From positions 5,811,001-5,875,000 of the forward strand of contig NZ_CP011492.1 in NCBI RefSeq assembly GCF_001011035.1: a stretch of 64,000 nucleotides of DNA, in the 5' to 3' direction. The translations under genes were made by a program, and so were the position numbers. Origin of the DNA: Streptomyces sp. CNQ-509 (GTDB taxonomy: Bacteria > Actinomycetota > Actinomycetes > Streptomycetales > Streptomycetaceae). Under the pieces are notes generated by a model. That model saw nothing but the letters and a program-made list of their open reading frames with translations, was not told the DNA's origin and did not search any database. Shown here in pieces: positions 9,168 to 17,645 of this stretch. Every line of letters starts with the position of its first letter. Position 1 is the stretch's first letter.

Positions 9168-10499
9168 ATGCCGACGCAGCCAACGCCGCCGTCGCTGGTG
9201 CCCACGGTGCCACGCGGCGGCCGCCTCCTCCACATAGGTCCGCACAAGACCGGCACCACCGCGCTCCAGGGCGCGTTCCACAGCGCCCGCGACCGGCTGC
9301 CCGCGTACGACGTGGTCTACGCCGGCAGCAAGCGGCAGCCGGTCGCGGCGGCGCTCGCCAAGATCGGGGTGGAGTTCCCGGGCCCCGCCGGCACGCCCGT
9401 ACGCGAAGAGCTGGACGTGTTCCTGCAGCGCGACCGCCCCGGCATGGAGCGCTGGCGGCGGCTGGTCCGGCAGTGCGAGGAGGCCGGCGACCGGCGCACG
9501 GTCATCAGCACCGAGTACTTCTCCAACGCCGGCGATGACGCCGCCCGCGAGGTCGTCGCGGAACTCGGCGGCGGGGGGCGGGTGCACGTGGTCGTCACGC
9601 TGCGGCCGCTGCTGAAGATCCTGCCGTCGCAGTGGCAGCAGTACGTGCGCAACGGGCTGCGCTCGTCGTACGAGGACTGGCTGGAGGCCATGTTCCACCG
9701 GGAGCCGTGTATCGAGCCGACGCCCAGCTTCTGGCGTCGGCACCGGCACGACCAGCTGATCGCCCGCTGGGCGGCGGCCGCCGGCCCGGAGAACCTGACC
9801 GTCCTGGTGCAGGACGAGTCCGACCAGCAGATGCAGCTCCGCGTCTTCGAGGAGTTCGCCGGGCTGCCCGCCGGGTTCCTCGTCTACGACGAGCGCGACA
9901 ACCGGTCGATGACCCACGGCGAGGCCGAGCTGGTCCGGCTCCTCAACGAGGAGTCGCACCGCCGCGGCTGGTCCGTGGAGCGGCACGGCAAGGTCGTTCG
10001 CGCCGGGGCGCTGCGCCGGATGCGCGACAAGTACCAGCCCGGCCGCGACGAGGCCCGTGTCACCACCCCGGAGTGGGCGGTGGCCGAGGCCACGGAGCTG
10101 GCCGGGGAGATGACGACCGCCATCGCCGCGCTCGGCGTCAACGTCGTCGGCGACCTGGCGTCGCTGGCGAAGCGGCCGAGCGCGCCGGCCGCGCCGCCGG
10201 CCGAGGCGACGATCCCCGCGGCCGCGGCGGCGCAGGCCGTCATCGGCGCGCTGCTCGCGCAGTCCTCGCTCGACACCAGGGCCGCCGCCGAGGCGGCCGC
10301 GCCCGACACCAGGGCCGCCGCGGCGGCGAAGGACGCCGCTCGACCGAACTCCTCCGGGTCCGGCGCGTCCACCGCCACCGGGACGGCCGCCCCCACGCCC
10401 GAGCCGGCGCCCGCCGACGCCTCCGCCGGAGGCCGGGGCGGCGCCACCAACCCGCTGCGGAGCGCCGCCAGGCGTGGCCTTCGCCGTATCCGCCGATAA
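9168..10499 (+). CDS. Sulfotransferase-like P-loop protein (first paralogue)
   Basis: The 443-residue protein has a P-loop HIGPHKTGTT (22-31), matching the 5'-phosphosulfate-binding loop of PAPS-dependent sulfotransferases. The segment VVTLRPLLKILPSQWQQYV resembles the 3'-phosphate-binding motif, with its Arg and Ser. The last 90 residues are an Ala/Pro-rich low-complexity tail ending in basic residues. ATG 9168 follows AGAAGG (9155-9160) at good spacing; an in-frame ATG at 9150 overlaps the previous stop and has no such site. A homologous gene lies at 13346. Sulfation of the polymer encoded here is inference; a kinase-like P-loop role is not excluded. Confidence 0.65.
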   Translation: MPTQPTPPSLVPTVPRGGRLLHIGPHKTGTTALQGAFHSARDRLPAYDVVYAGSKRQPVAAALAKIGVEFPGPAGTPVREELDVFLQRDRPGMERWRRLVRQCEEAGDRRTVISTEYFSNAGDDAAREVVAELGGGGRVHVVVTLRPLLKILPSQWQQYVRNGLRSSYEDWLEAMFHREPCIEPTPSFWRRHRHDQLIARWAAAAGPENLTVLVQDESDQQMQLRVFEEFAGLPAGFLVYDERDNRSMTHGEAELVRLLNEESHRRGWSVERHGKVVRAGALRRMRDKYQPGRDEARVTTPEWAVAEATELAGEMTTAIAALGVNVVGDLASLAKRPSAPAAPPAEATIPAAAAAQAVIGALLAQSSLDTRAAAEAAAPDTRAAAAAKDAARPNSSGSGASTATGTAAPTPEPAPADASAGGRGGATNPLRSAARRGLRRIRR

Positions 10500-10517
10500 C
10501 CAGAAGGACCTGCACGG

Positions 10518-11858
10518 ATGTCGTTGAGAATCACTGTGATCGGCACCGGCTACCTCGGTGCCACGCACGCCGCCGCGATGGCGGAGCTGGGCTTCGAGGT
10601 GCTCGGCCTGGACGTCGTCAAGGAGAAGGTCGAGCTGCTCTCGGCGGGCAGGGTGCCGATGTACGAGCCCGGTCTCGAAGAGCTGCTGCGCACGCACGTC
10701 GCGGGGGTCGAGGGCGCGACCGGGCGGTTGCGCTTCACCACGGACTGGGACGAGGTGGCCGCCTTCGGCGACGTGCACTTCGTCTGTGTCAACACGCCGC
10801 AGAAGCACGGCGAGTACGGCTGCGACATGAGCTACGTCGACGCCGCGATCGACACCCTGGCGCCGCGGCTGGACCGCCCCTGTCTGGTGGTCGGGAAGTC
10901 GACGGTGCCGGTGGGCTCCGCGGCCCGGCTGGCCCGCCGGCTGGCCGAGCTGGCCCCGGCGGGCGAGGAAGCCGAGCTGGCCTGGAACCCGGAGTTCCTG
11001 CGCGAGGGCTTCGCCGTCGAGGACACCCTGCGCCCCGACCGGATCGTCGTCGGGGTGGCGAGCGAGCGTGCCGAGGAGCTGCTGCGCGAGGTGTACGCGG
11101 GTCCGGTCGGCGACGGCACCCCGTTCGTGGTCGCCGACTACCCCACGGCCGAGCTGGTGAAGACGGCCGCCAACTCCTTCCTCGCCACGAAGATCTCGTT
11201 CATCAACGCCATGGCCGAGATCTGCGAGGCGGCGGGCGGTGACGTGGTGAAGCTGGCCGAGGCGATCGGCTACGACGACCGGATCGGCAAGAAGTTCCTG
11301 CGCGCCGGGATCGGCTTCGGCGGCGGCTGCCTGCCCAAGGACATCCGCGCGTTCATGGCCCGCGCCGGTGAACTCGGCGTCGACCAGGCGCTCACGTTCC
11401 TCCGCGAGGTCGACTCGATCAACATGCGCCGCCGCGCCCACATGGTCGAACTCGCCCGCGAAGCCTGCGGCGGCACCTTCCTCGGCCGCCGCATCGCCGT
11501 CCTGGGCGCCGCGTTCAAGCCCGACTCCGACGACGTGCGCGATTCCCCCGCGCTCAACGTCGCCGGCCAGATCCACCTCCAGGGCGGCCAGGTCACCGTC
11601 TACGACCCGAAGGGCATGGACAACGCCCGCCGGGAGTTCCCCACGCTGCGCTACGCGGACTCCGCCGAGGACGCGGCCGGCAGCGCCGATGTCGTGCTGC
11701 ACCTCACCGAATGGAGCGAGTTCCGCAACCTCGACCCGCGCCGGCTCGCCCGCGCCGTAGCCACCGCGCACCTCATCGACGGCCGCAACACCCTGGACCC
11801 GGCGCCCTGGCGCGCCGCGGGCTGGACCTTCCGCGCCATCGGCCGTCCCGCGCTCTGA
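10518..11858 (+). CDS. ugd: UDP-glucose 6-dehydrogenase
   Basis: This 446-residue protein has the N-terminal NAD-binding loop ITVIGTGYLGATHA (GTGYLG at 9-14), the central dimerisation helix region and the catalytic Cys271 in GFGGGCLPKD. It oxidises UDP-glucose to UDP-glucuronate with two NAD+. The family also includes GDP-mannose and UDP-ManNAc dehydrogenases, so substrate is assigned from overall resemblance. AGAAGGA (10502-10508) precedes the ATG. Its place between two sulfotransferase-like genes and a pyruvyl transferase suggests that glucuronate is part of, or a branch on, the surface polymer. Confidence 0.85.
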   Translation: MSLRITVIGTGYLGATHAAAMAELGFEVLGLDVVKEKVELLSAGRVPMYEPGLEELLRTHVAGVEGATGRLRFTTDWDEVAAFGDVHFVCVNTPQKHGEYGCDMSYVDAAIDTLAPRLDRPCLVVGKSTVPVGSAARLARRLAELAPAGEEAELAWNPEFLREGFAVEDTLRPDRIVVGVASERAEELLREVYAGPVGDGTPFVVADYPTAELVKTAANSFLATKISFINAMAEICEAAGGDVVKLAEAIGYDDRIGKKFLRAGIGFGGGCLPKDIRAFMARAGELGVDQALTFLREVDSINMRRRAHMVELAREACGGTFLGRRIAVLGAAFKPDSDDVRDSPALNVAGQIHLQGGQVTVYDPKGMDNARREFPTLRYADSAEDAAGSADVVLHLTEWSEFRNLDPRRLARAVATAHLIDGRNTLDPAPWRAAGWTFRAIGRPAL

Positions 11859-11912
11859 ACCCCGTCCCGTACCACTCCGCAGCACCCCCACACGAACGGA
11901 ACCGCCCCCACC

Positions 11913-13346
11913 ATGAAGCACCTTCTCATCCGCTCAGGTAAGAGCCCCTTCCACGTCCCGACGACGACGGAGGTCATCCAGCAGGACCTCATCGGCACCA
12001 ACTCCGGGAACCTGCTCTTCAGCGACGCCGTCCACAAACTGCTCCTCACCCCGGACACCGACGTCACGTCCAACGGCATCAAGACGGACTACTCCAAGGA
12101 GCGCGCCGCCCAGATCAACGAGGAGTACGACGCCTTCGTCGTCCCGCTCGCCAACGCCTTCCGGCCGTCGTTCGAGGCCTCCCTCAACCGGCTCACCAGG
12201 CTCATCGAGCAACTGACCATCCCCGTCGTCGTCATCGGCGTCGGTGCCCAGGTCGCCGCCGACTACGACACCGAGCGGCTCAAGGCCATCGAGCCGTCGG
12301 TGAAGAAGTTCATGAAGGCGGTCCTCAAGCGGTCCGCGTCGGTGGGCGTACGCGGCGAGCTGACCGCCGGCTACCTGAACGACCTCGGCTTCAAGGACGT
12401 CGACATCATCGGCTGCCCGTCGATGTTCCTCCACGGCGACACCTTCCCCGCGATCCGCCCGATCGACGCCGGCATCACCGACGCCTCCCGGATCGCGATC
12501 AACGTCTCGCCGGACGCCGCCCGCGTCGGCCCCATCGCGGAGATCGCGCAGCGCGCGTACGAGCGCTTCGACGACCTCGTGTACTACGCCCAGAACCTCA
12601 CCGACGCGGAACTGCTGTTCTGGGGCGACACGTCGGTGGAGAAGGGGCTGAACCCCGAGCTGCCGACCGCCGGCGCGCACGGCCTGCTGCGCGACGACAA
12701 GACGCGGGTGCCCACCGACCCGTACGGCTGGATGGCCGAACTGCGCGAGCGCGACTTCGCCTTCGGCACCCGCATCCACGGCAACATCGCCGCGCTGCTC
12801 GCCGGCACCCCCGCCGTCGTGCTCGTGCACGACTCGCGCACCCTGGAACTCTGCCGCTACTTCGGCATTCCGCACGAGATGCTGGCCGACCAAGCCGCCG
12901 ACATGGACCCGGCCAAGGTGTACGAGAACGCCGACTTCTCCGGGCTGCACACCGGCCACCAGGAGCGCTGGGACCGCTTCGTCGGCTTCCTCGACCGCAA
13001 CGACCTGAAGAACACCTACACCCACGGCGACGGCGGCGCCGCCTTCGAGAAGCGCATGGCCGATCTCGACCTGCCGCCCTCGATCCGGATGTGGGACGGC
13101 TCCGACGACGGCGCGTACGCCTACCGCTTCGCGTGGCTGCACGAGCGGGCGGACATCGCCCGCAAGCGGCTGGACGGCGCGGTGCGCCGCGCCACGGAGC
13201 TGAAGGAGCGCAACGAGGAGCTGGCCGGCGAGGTCGAGCGGCTGGAGAAGCGGCTCTCCGGTCTCGAGCGGCGCGTCGCGGCCATGGACAAGCGGCCGAT
13301 GGCGCGGCTCGGCGGGGTCTTCAAGGGCCGGGGCGGGCGAGGCTGA
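11913..13346 (+). CDS. Polysaccharide pyruvyl transferase family protein with C-terminal coiled coil
   Basis: The 477-residue protein resembles the CsaB/WcaK pyruvyl transferase family. It has an N-terminal sugar-binding half, VIGVGAQ, SVGVRGELTAGYL, and the C-terminal family signature GTRIHGNIAALLAGTPAVV with the Arg and His that contact phosphoenolpyruvate in the family. The enzyme would add a pyruvate ketal, an acidic group, to a glycan. Residues about 425-465 form a Glu/Arg/Leu-rich predicted coiled coil absent from minimal family members. The start at 11913 has only a weak ribosome site. The stop overlaps the start of the next gene. Confidence 0.8.
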   Translation: MKHLLIRSGKSPFHVPTTTEVIQQDLIGTNSGNLLFSDAVHKLLLTPDTDVTSNGIKTDYSKERAAQINEEYDAFVVPLANAFRPSFEASLNRLTRLIEQLTIPVVVIGVGAQVAADYDTERLKAIEPSVKKFMKAVLKRSASVGVRGELTAGYLNDLGFKDVDIIGCPSMFLHGDTFPAIRPIDAGITDASRIAINVSPDAARVGPIAEIAQRAYERFDDLVYYAQNLTDAELLFWGDTSVEKGLNPELPTAGAHGLLRDDKTRVPTDPYGWMAELRERDFAFGTRIHGNIAALLAGTPAVVLVHDSRTLELCRYFGIPHEMLADQAADMDPAKVYENADFSGLHTGHQERWDRFVGFLDRNDLKNTYTHGDGGAAFEKRMADLDLPPSIRMWDGSDDGAYAYRFAWLHERADIARKRLDGAVRRATELKERNEELAGEVERLEKRLSGLERRVAAMDKRPMARLGGVFKGRGGRG

Positions 13347-14416
13347 TGGCTCAGCGGCAGGGCGCGCTCCCGCCGGGTACCCGGCTGGTGCACATCGGGC
13401 CGCACAAGACCGGCACCACGACGCTGCAGGGGGCGTTCCACCGCAGCCGGCGCGCGCTGGCCGCGCACGGCGTCCGGTACGCCGGCGCCTCCCGGCAGCC
13501 CGCGCACGCCGCCGCCGCGATCGCCGGCGGTACCCCCGTGCACAGCCTGGAGGCGCCGAGCATGGCGCACTGGGAGAAGCTGTGCGCGGAGGTCGCGGGC
13601 GCGGGGCGGCGGCGCCGGGTCGTCGTCAGCAGCGAGCGCTTCGCCAACGCGGACGCCGCTGCGGTGCGCGCGGTGGTCGACGGGCTCGGCGGGGAGCGGG
13701 TGCACGTCGTCGTCACGCTGCGGCCGCTGGTGAAGATCCTGCCGTCGCAGTGGCAGGAGTACATCAAGTCCGGCCACCAGCACACGTACGACAAGTGGCT
13801 CGACGGCATGCTGCGCAGGCCGCCGTACCGGAAGCCGACGCCGTCGTTCTGGCGGCGGCACCGGCACGACGAACTGGTGGCGCGCTGGGCGGACGCCGTC
13901 GGCGCCGACCGGCTCACGGTGGTCGTCGTCGACCAGGCGGAACCGCTGGCGCACCTGCGCGCGTTCGAAGGGCTGCTGGGACTGCCGGACGGGCTGCTGG
14001 AGCCGGAGCAGGACGGGTTCACCAACCGCTCGCTCACCGCCGGGGAGGTGGAGGTGCTGCGCCTGGTGAACAGGGAGCTGGCCAGGGCCGAACGCCCGGC
14101 GCCGGAACGCAAGCTGGTACGCGAGGCCCTGGTGCGCTGCCTGCGCGGGGCGCACGTGCCGAAGGACCCCGCGGAGCGGATCGCCACGCCCGCGTGGGCG
14201 CGGCGGGCGGCGGCGGAGGTCAGCGCGGAGATGGTCGCGGGGATCAGGAAGTCGGGGGTCCGGGTGGTGGGGGACCTGGACACGCTGGTGCCGGAGCCGG
14301 CTGCCGGGGACTCCGCGGGGCCCGTGGAGTCCGCCGCCGCGGAGCCGTCGCTTCCGGTGGGTGCGGCGTACGCGGCGGTGACGGGGGCGCTGCTGGCGGC
14401 GGCGGAGGCTCCCTAA
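13346..14416 (+). CDS. Sulfotransferase-like P-loop protein (second paralogue)
   Basis: The 356-residue protein shares with the gene at 9168 the P-loop HIGPHKTGTT (16-25), VVTLRPLVKILPSQWQEYI, the TPSFWRRHRHDELVARWA stretch and a closing VTGALLA motif; it lacks the long Ala/Pro tail. The ATG overlaps the preceding TGA, so translation is probably coupled to the pyruvyl transferase. The TAA stop (14414-14416) lies in the first bases of a palindromic repeat, so the present C-terminus may have been set by that insertion. PAPS-dependent sulfation of a glycan is the best guess. Confidence 0.65.
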   Translation: MAQRQGALPPGTRLVHIGPHKTGTTTLQGAFHRSRRALAAHGVRYAGASRQPAHAAAAIAGGTPVHSLEAPSMAHWEKLCAEVAGAGRRRRVVVSSERFANADAAAVRAVVDGLGGERVHVVVTLRPLVKILPSQWQEYIKSGHQHTYDKWLDGMLRRPPYRKPTPSFWRRHRHDELVARWADAVGADRLTVVVVDQAEPLAHLRAFEGLLGLPDGLLEPEQDGFTNRSLTAGEVEVLRLVNRELARAERPAPERKLVREALVRCLRGAHVPKDPAERIATPAWARRAAAEVSAEMVAGIRKSGVRVVGDLDTLVPEPAAGDSAGPVESAAAEPSLPVGAAYAAVTGALLAAAEAP

Positions 14417-14582
14417 GGGCTGTCCCGTAACCCACGGCGGGCTCACGACGCCTGGCACGGCACCTCGCCGCGTTGTCGGGATCGACCGAATACGGCCCGG
14501 TATGCGGTCGACCCTCCGCCTTGCGATGCACCGCGCCAGACGCCGCTCGCTGATCCACCGCGGGTTACGGGACAGCCCTTAG
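14413..14582 (+). repeat. MITE-like palindromic element (copy A)
   Basis: The outer arms CTAAGGGCTGTCCCGTAA (from 14413) and their complement TTACGGGACAGCCCTTAG (to 14582) form a near-perfect inverted repeat that extends to about 28 bp. The inner part (14447-14544) is itself an imperfect palindrome and is nearly identical to 49806-49902. The ends CTAA/TTAG fit the YTAR targets known for IS5-group elements. No open frame of its own is present, so this is a non-autonomous element or dispersed palindromic repeat. It could also act as a transcription terminator for the polymer operon. Confidence 0.7.
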
Positions 14583-16188
14583 CTTGTTCTTTATCTACCA
14601 AGATCTGCCGGGTCTGCCGATGGCCTTGAGGGTCTCGGGGCGTCTGACGGTTTTCCCCACGTCGTAGCGGGGTGCGGGACGTCGGTTCTTGGTCCCGGGC
14701 GGTCGTCCGGGACCGGTGCCGCGAGGTTGGGGAACACGGGCCGGACAGAGCAGGTGGGCTCGAATGTTCCTGAACCCCCGGCGGACCCGGGCCGGGGTGA
14801 GGCGTTCGGGCTTGGTCGGCTTCTCCCAGGGGCGACGGAGGTCGGCGGCCAGCGGCCGAGCCAGGCGGAGCTGGGTATGGGCGACGACCACGAGCCATGT
14901 CCACCGGTCCGCGGCCTCGGGAGTACGGACCTTCGGGGTGGTCCAGCCAAGAATCTGCTTTCCGAACCTGAAGGTGTGCTCAAGATCGAACCTTCTGAGG
15001 AACACCTGCCACCACAGATCCACGTCGGTCGGGGCGGCGCCGGTCTTGGAGGACCACAGCCAGACCGGCGGTGCTTCCCGTTCCTTGGAGAGGTGCTCGA
15101 CCTTCAACCGGACCAAAGTACCCTCGACGACGGGGAGTTCACCGTCGTGCTCCAGCCAGGCCGAACGGTGGGTCAGCCTCGGGTGGACCCGGTCCCATGC
15201 CTGGGCTTCGGCCTTGCCGTAGTTGGCGGTGTCGGTGATGGTGGTGATCGCCGCCTCGGGCCAGGTCTCGGGTTTAGCGAAGCGGAACTCCTTGCCGTGC
15301 TTCGGCGGTCGCCCGCCCTGGGGATAGGCCAGGGAGTACTCCTCGGGCGAGGGCTTCGGCAGCCGCATCACCCGGTCACTGCGGATCCGTCCGACCAGCT
15401 CGACAGGAAGATCCCGCAGGACCCAGGCCAGGCGGGTGACGTCGTAACCCGCGTCCATGACGATCGTGATGTCCGGGTCACCGGGCGTCCACTGGCCAGC
15501 TGAGATGAGCCGCTCGGCCACGGCACGGAGCTGGGCGGCGGTGACGGCGGTCGCATCGTCTTCGGGCCCGAGCCGGACCACGTCCAGGATCGATGTCCAC
15601 GAGGTGGCTCCCGGTTCGAGGACGGCGACGAAGGAGTACGGCCAGCCCGGGATGAACTGGGACGCGGACTTCGCCCGGCCATAGACGTGGCAGAACAACC
15701 GGTCTGCCGAGCACGGCGCGTCCGAGCGCAGCCACGGCGACACGTCGACCGCCAGCACCAGGCGCCCGCTCTCGAACCGGGGCAACGGCAGCCCGGCGAG
15801 CAGGGTCCGCAGCCTCTCAACGTCGATCCCGCCCCTGTTGAGAGCTCCGTACAACGCGCCGTGCCCACGCCGGTGCTCGGGCACCATCGTCAGATCCACC
15901 GGCGAGGTGACCGGCCCGTCGACACACAGCAGCGCGTCGGTGAGTTCGAACAACTCATCCCGCCGGGCAGTCAGACACTCGTAGAACTCGCCCCGGAAGC
16001 GTGACGCTTCCGCGAACGCTTCACGCCGGACATCGCGGCACACCACACTCATGACAACGGCCTTCGGTTGATCCCGTATCTCTGTGACGGAGCACAGGAT
16101 CAAGCGAAGGCCGCCCTCACGTCCGACGAATGCCCAGGTGAGCGACGCAGTTCGAGCCGCCGTTCGAGGGTGGAAGAAAAAGAACAAG
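14583..16188 (-). mobile_element. Insertion sequence with NF041680-type transposase
   Basis: The ends read CTTGTTCTTT on the left and its complement AAAGAACAAG on the right, giving 10-bp terminal inverted repeats. They are flanked by the direct repeat CTTAG (14578-14582 and 16189-16193), which fits a target-site duplication; a 4-bp YTAG-type duplication shifted by one base is the alternative. The element is 1606 bp and carries one intact transposase. It sits at the right arm of the palindromic repeat, so that repeat was there first or supplied the target. Confidence 0.75.
14595..16052 (-). CDS. DDE transposase, NF041680 family
   Basis: The 485-residue protein appears full length, from MSVVCRDVRREAF to a basic C-terminus. 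Candidate catalytic acids are D103 (LAVDVSPW), D200 (IVMDAGYD) and E358 (RRFDLEHTF), with the FDLEHTFRF block typical of IS4/IS701-like DDE enzymes. The Pro/Arg-rich tail (from about 440) is typical of this Streptomyces family. The start is ATG at 16052; the frame stays open further upstream but only through the element's end and the shadow of the next gene. No frameshift or internal stop is seen, so the enzyme may be active. Confidence 0.88.
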   Translation of the reverse strand: MSVVCRDVRREAFAEASRFRGEFYECLTARRDELFELTDALLCVDGPVTSPVDLTMVPEHRRGHGALYGALNRGGIDVERLRTLLAGLPLPRFESGRLVLAVDVSPWLRSDAPCSADRLFCHVYGRAKSASQFIPGWPYSFVAVLEPGATSWTSILDVVRLGPEDDATAVTAAQLRAVAERLISAGQWTPGDPDITIVMDAGYDVTRLAWVLRDLPVELVGRIRSDRVMRLPKPSPEEYSLAYPQGGRPPKHGKEFRFAKPETWPEAAITTITDTANYGKAEAQAWDRVHPRLTHRSAWLEHDGELPVVEGTLVRLKVEHLSKEREAPPVWLWSSKTGAAPTDVDLWWQVFLRRFDLEHTFRFGKQILGWTTPKVRTPEAADRWTWLVVVAHTQLRLARPLAADLRRPWEKPTKPERLTPARVRRGFRNIRAHLLCPARVPQPRGTGPGRPPGTKNRRPAPRYDVGKTVRRPETLKAIGRPGRSW

Positions 16189-16280
16189 CTTAGCGCCGGG
16201 GCCCCGGGGGCGCGGCGGCCCGGCATATAGTCCGGGTCCCGGGCCTGTCGGCGCCGGAGCGGCGAGAGGGAGGCGGGCAC

Positions 16281-17012
16281 ATGGCGGGAGCGGTGCCGGG
16301 GCTGGTGCGGATCACGGACCGGGTGTGGTGGTGGCCGCACCACCCGGACCCGGACCGGGTGCAGGCGGGCGTCGGGGTGATCGCGGGCGACGACGGCTGC
16401 CTGCTCGTCGACGCCGGCCACAGCCCCGCGCTGGCACGCCGGATCCGCAACGCCCTCGGCGGTGCGGGCCTGCCGAAGGCGCGGGCCCTCGTCTACACCC
16501 ACCACCACTGGGACCACGTCTGGGGCGCGCAGGAGTGGGCCGTGCCGGTGACCGCGCACGAGCTGACGGCTGAAGCGCTGCGCGCGGAGGCGGAGAAGCC
16601 GTGGTCGGAGGCGTACGTACGGGCCGGGATGGCCCGTGACCCGCGGCTGGTCCCGAGCTATACGGCGCGGCTGCGCGCCATGGCGGAGGACGGCTGGGAC
16701 TCGTTGCGCATCGTGCCGCCCGCCGAGACGTTCACCGGCCGGCACGAGATCCGGCTCGGGGGCGTGACGGCCGAGCTGCGGCACGTCGGCGGGGGACACG
16801 CCGCGGACTCGACGGTGGTCGGGGTGCCGTCGGAGGGCGTGCTGTTCGTCGGCGACTGCTACTACCCGCCCCCGTACCACCTGCGGGCGGAAGGGGCGGG
16901 CCCGGACCTGGCGCTGGCGCGGGAGCTGGTGGGCGGGGAGTACCAGTGGTACGTGGAGAGCCACGAGGCACCGCGCCGCCGGAAGGAGGCGGAGGCGGCC
17001 CTGGGAGGCTGA
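16281..17012 (+). CDS. MBL-fold metallo-hydrolase
   Basis: The 243-residue protein has the metal-binding signature THHHWDHV (H74, H76, D78, H79), a later GGGH (H173) and GDC (D192), the order expected for a dinuclear zinc metallo-beta-lactamase fold. No extra domain is present, so substrate is unknown; lactonase, glyoxalase-II-like and other hydrolase roles are all possible. A strong ribosome site GAGGGAGG precedes the ATG. It converges with the TetR gene, leaving only 10 bases between the two stops. Confidence 0.8.
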   Translation: MAGAVPGLVRITDRVWWWPHHPDPDRVQAGVGVIAGDDGCLLVDAGHSPALARRIRNALGGAGLPKARALVYTHHHWDHVWGAQEWAVPVTAHELTAEALRAEAEKPWSEAYVRAGMARDPRLVPSYTARLRAMAEDGWDSLRIVPPAETFTGRHEIRLGGVTAELRHVGGGHAADSTVVGVPSEGVLFVGDCYYPPPYHLRAEGAGPDLALARELVGGEYQWYVESHEAPRRRKEAEAALGG

Positions 17013-17022
17013 CCCCCGCTCC

Positions 17023-17607
17023 TCAGTCCAGGGTGCGCGACAGGTACGCGTGCAGCAGCGTCCGGGTCTCCGCCAGCAGCGCCGCGTCGCCCTCCGGGTC
17101 GGCGCGGAAGGCGAGTTGGAGCAGCGCGTCGGCCGCCTCGACCGCCACCAGGCACGACCGCTGGAGCGACGGCGTCACCGGCAGGGAGAGCCGCTCCGCG
17201 AGGATGTCGCAGAGCCGGGCCGCGACCGGGTCGTTGGCCTCGAAGTCCACCTGCGCGAAGCCCGGGACCGTCCGCATCATCGCGACGTACTCCGCCAGCA
17301 TCGAGTCCAGGATGCGCCGCCAGCCGGCCTGCGCGGGCTCGGCGGCGAGCCGGCGGGTGACGCGGCCGGTGAAGTCGTCGAGGTTGCGGGCGGCGAGCGC
17401 GTCGGCGAGGGCGCGCTTGTTGGGGAAGAAGCGGTAGACGGAGCCGATGGGCACGCCCGCGCGGTCGGCGACGGCACTGGTCGTCAGCTCTTCGTAGCCG
17501 GTCTCGTCGAGGAGTTCCGCGCAGGCGTCGAGGATCCGGGCCAGCCGCTCGGCGCTGCGCTGCTGGACTGGGGTGCGGCGGAGGGAAGGGGTGCTCACGC
17601 CGTCCAT
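17023..17607 (-). CDS. TetR/AcrR family transcriptional regulator
   Basis: The 194-residue protein has an N-terminal helix-turn-helix (about 15-60) with RILDACAELLDETGYEELTT and AGVPIGSVYRFFPNKRAL, followed by an all-helical ligand-binding domain. ATG 17607 is chosen; an upstream in-frame start at 17649 would run into the neighbouring gene, and a GTG at 17598 is possible. It lies 38 bases downstream of the membrane-protein gene on the same strand and may be its regulator. Ligand unknown. Confidence 0.82.
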   Translation of the reverse strand: MDGVSTPSLRRTPVQQRSAERLARILDACAELLDETGYEELTTSAVADRAGVPIGSVYRFFPNKRALADALAARNLDDFTGRVTRRLAAEPAQAGWRRILDSMLAEYVAMMRTVPGFAQVDFEANDPVAARLCDILAERLSLPVTPSLQRSCLVAVEAADALLQLAFRADPEGDAALLAETRTLLHAYLSRTLD

Positions 17608-17645
17608 GGTGCCGGACCGCTCCGAGGCCCCGCCGGGCCGCACGG

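Noticed and set aside
16053..16964. N-terminal extension of the transposase frame into the MBL-hydrolase region
   Set aside because: The extra residues come from the antisense of the hydrolase gene and cross the insertion-sequence end; family homology starts at ATG 16052.
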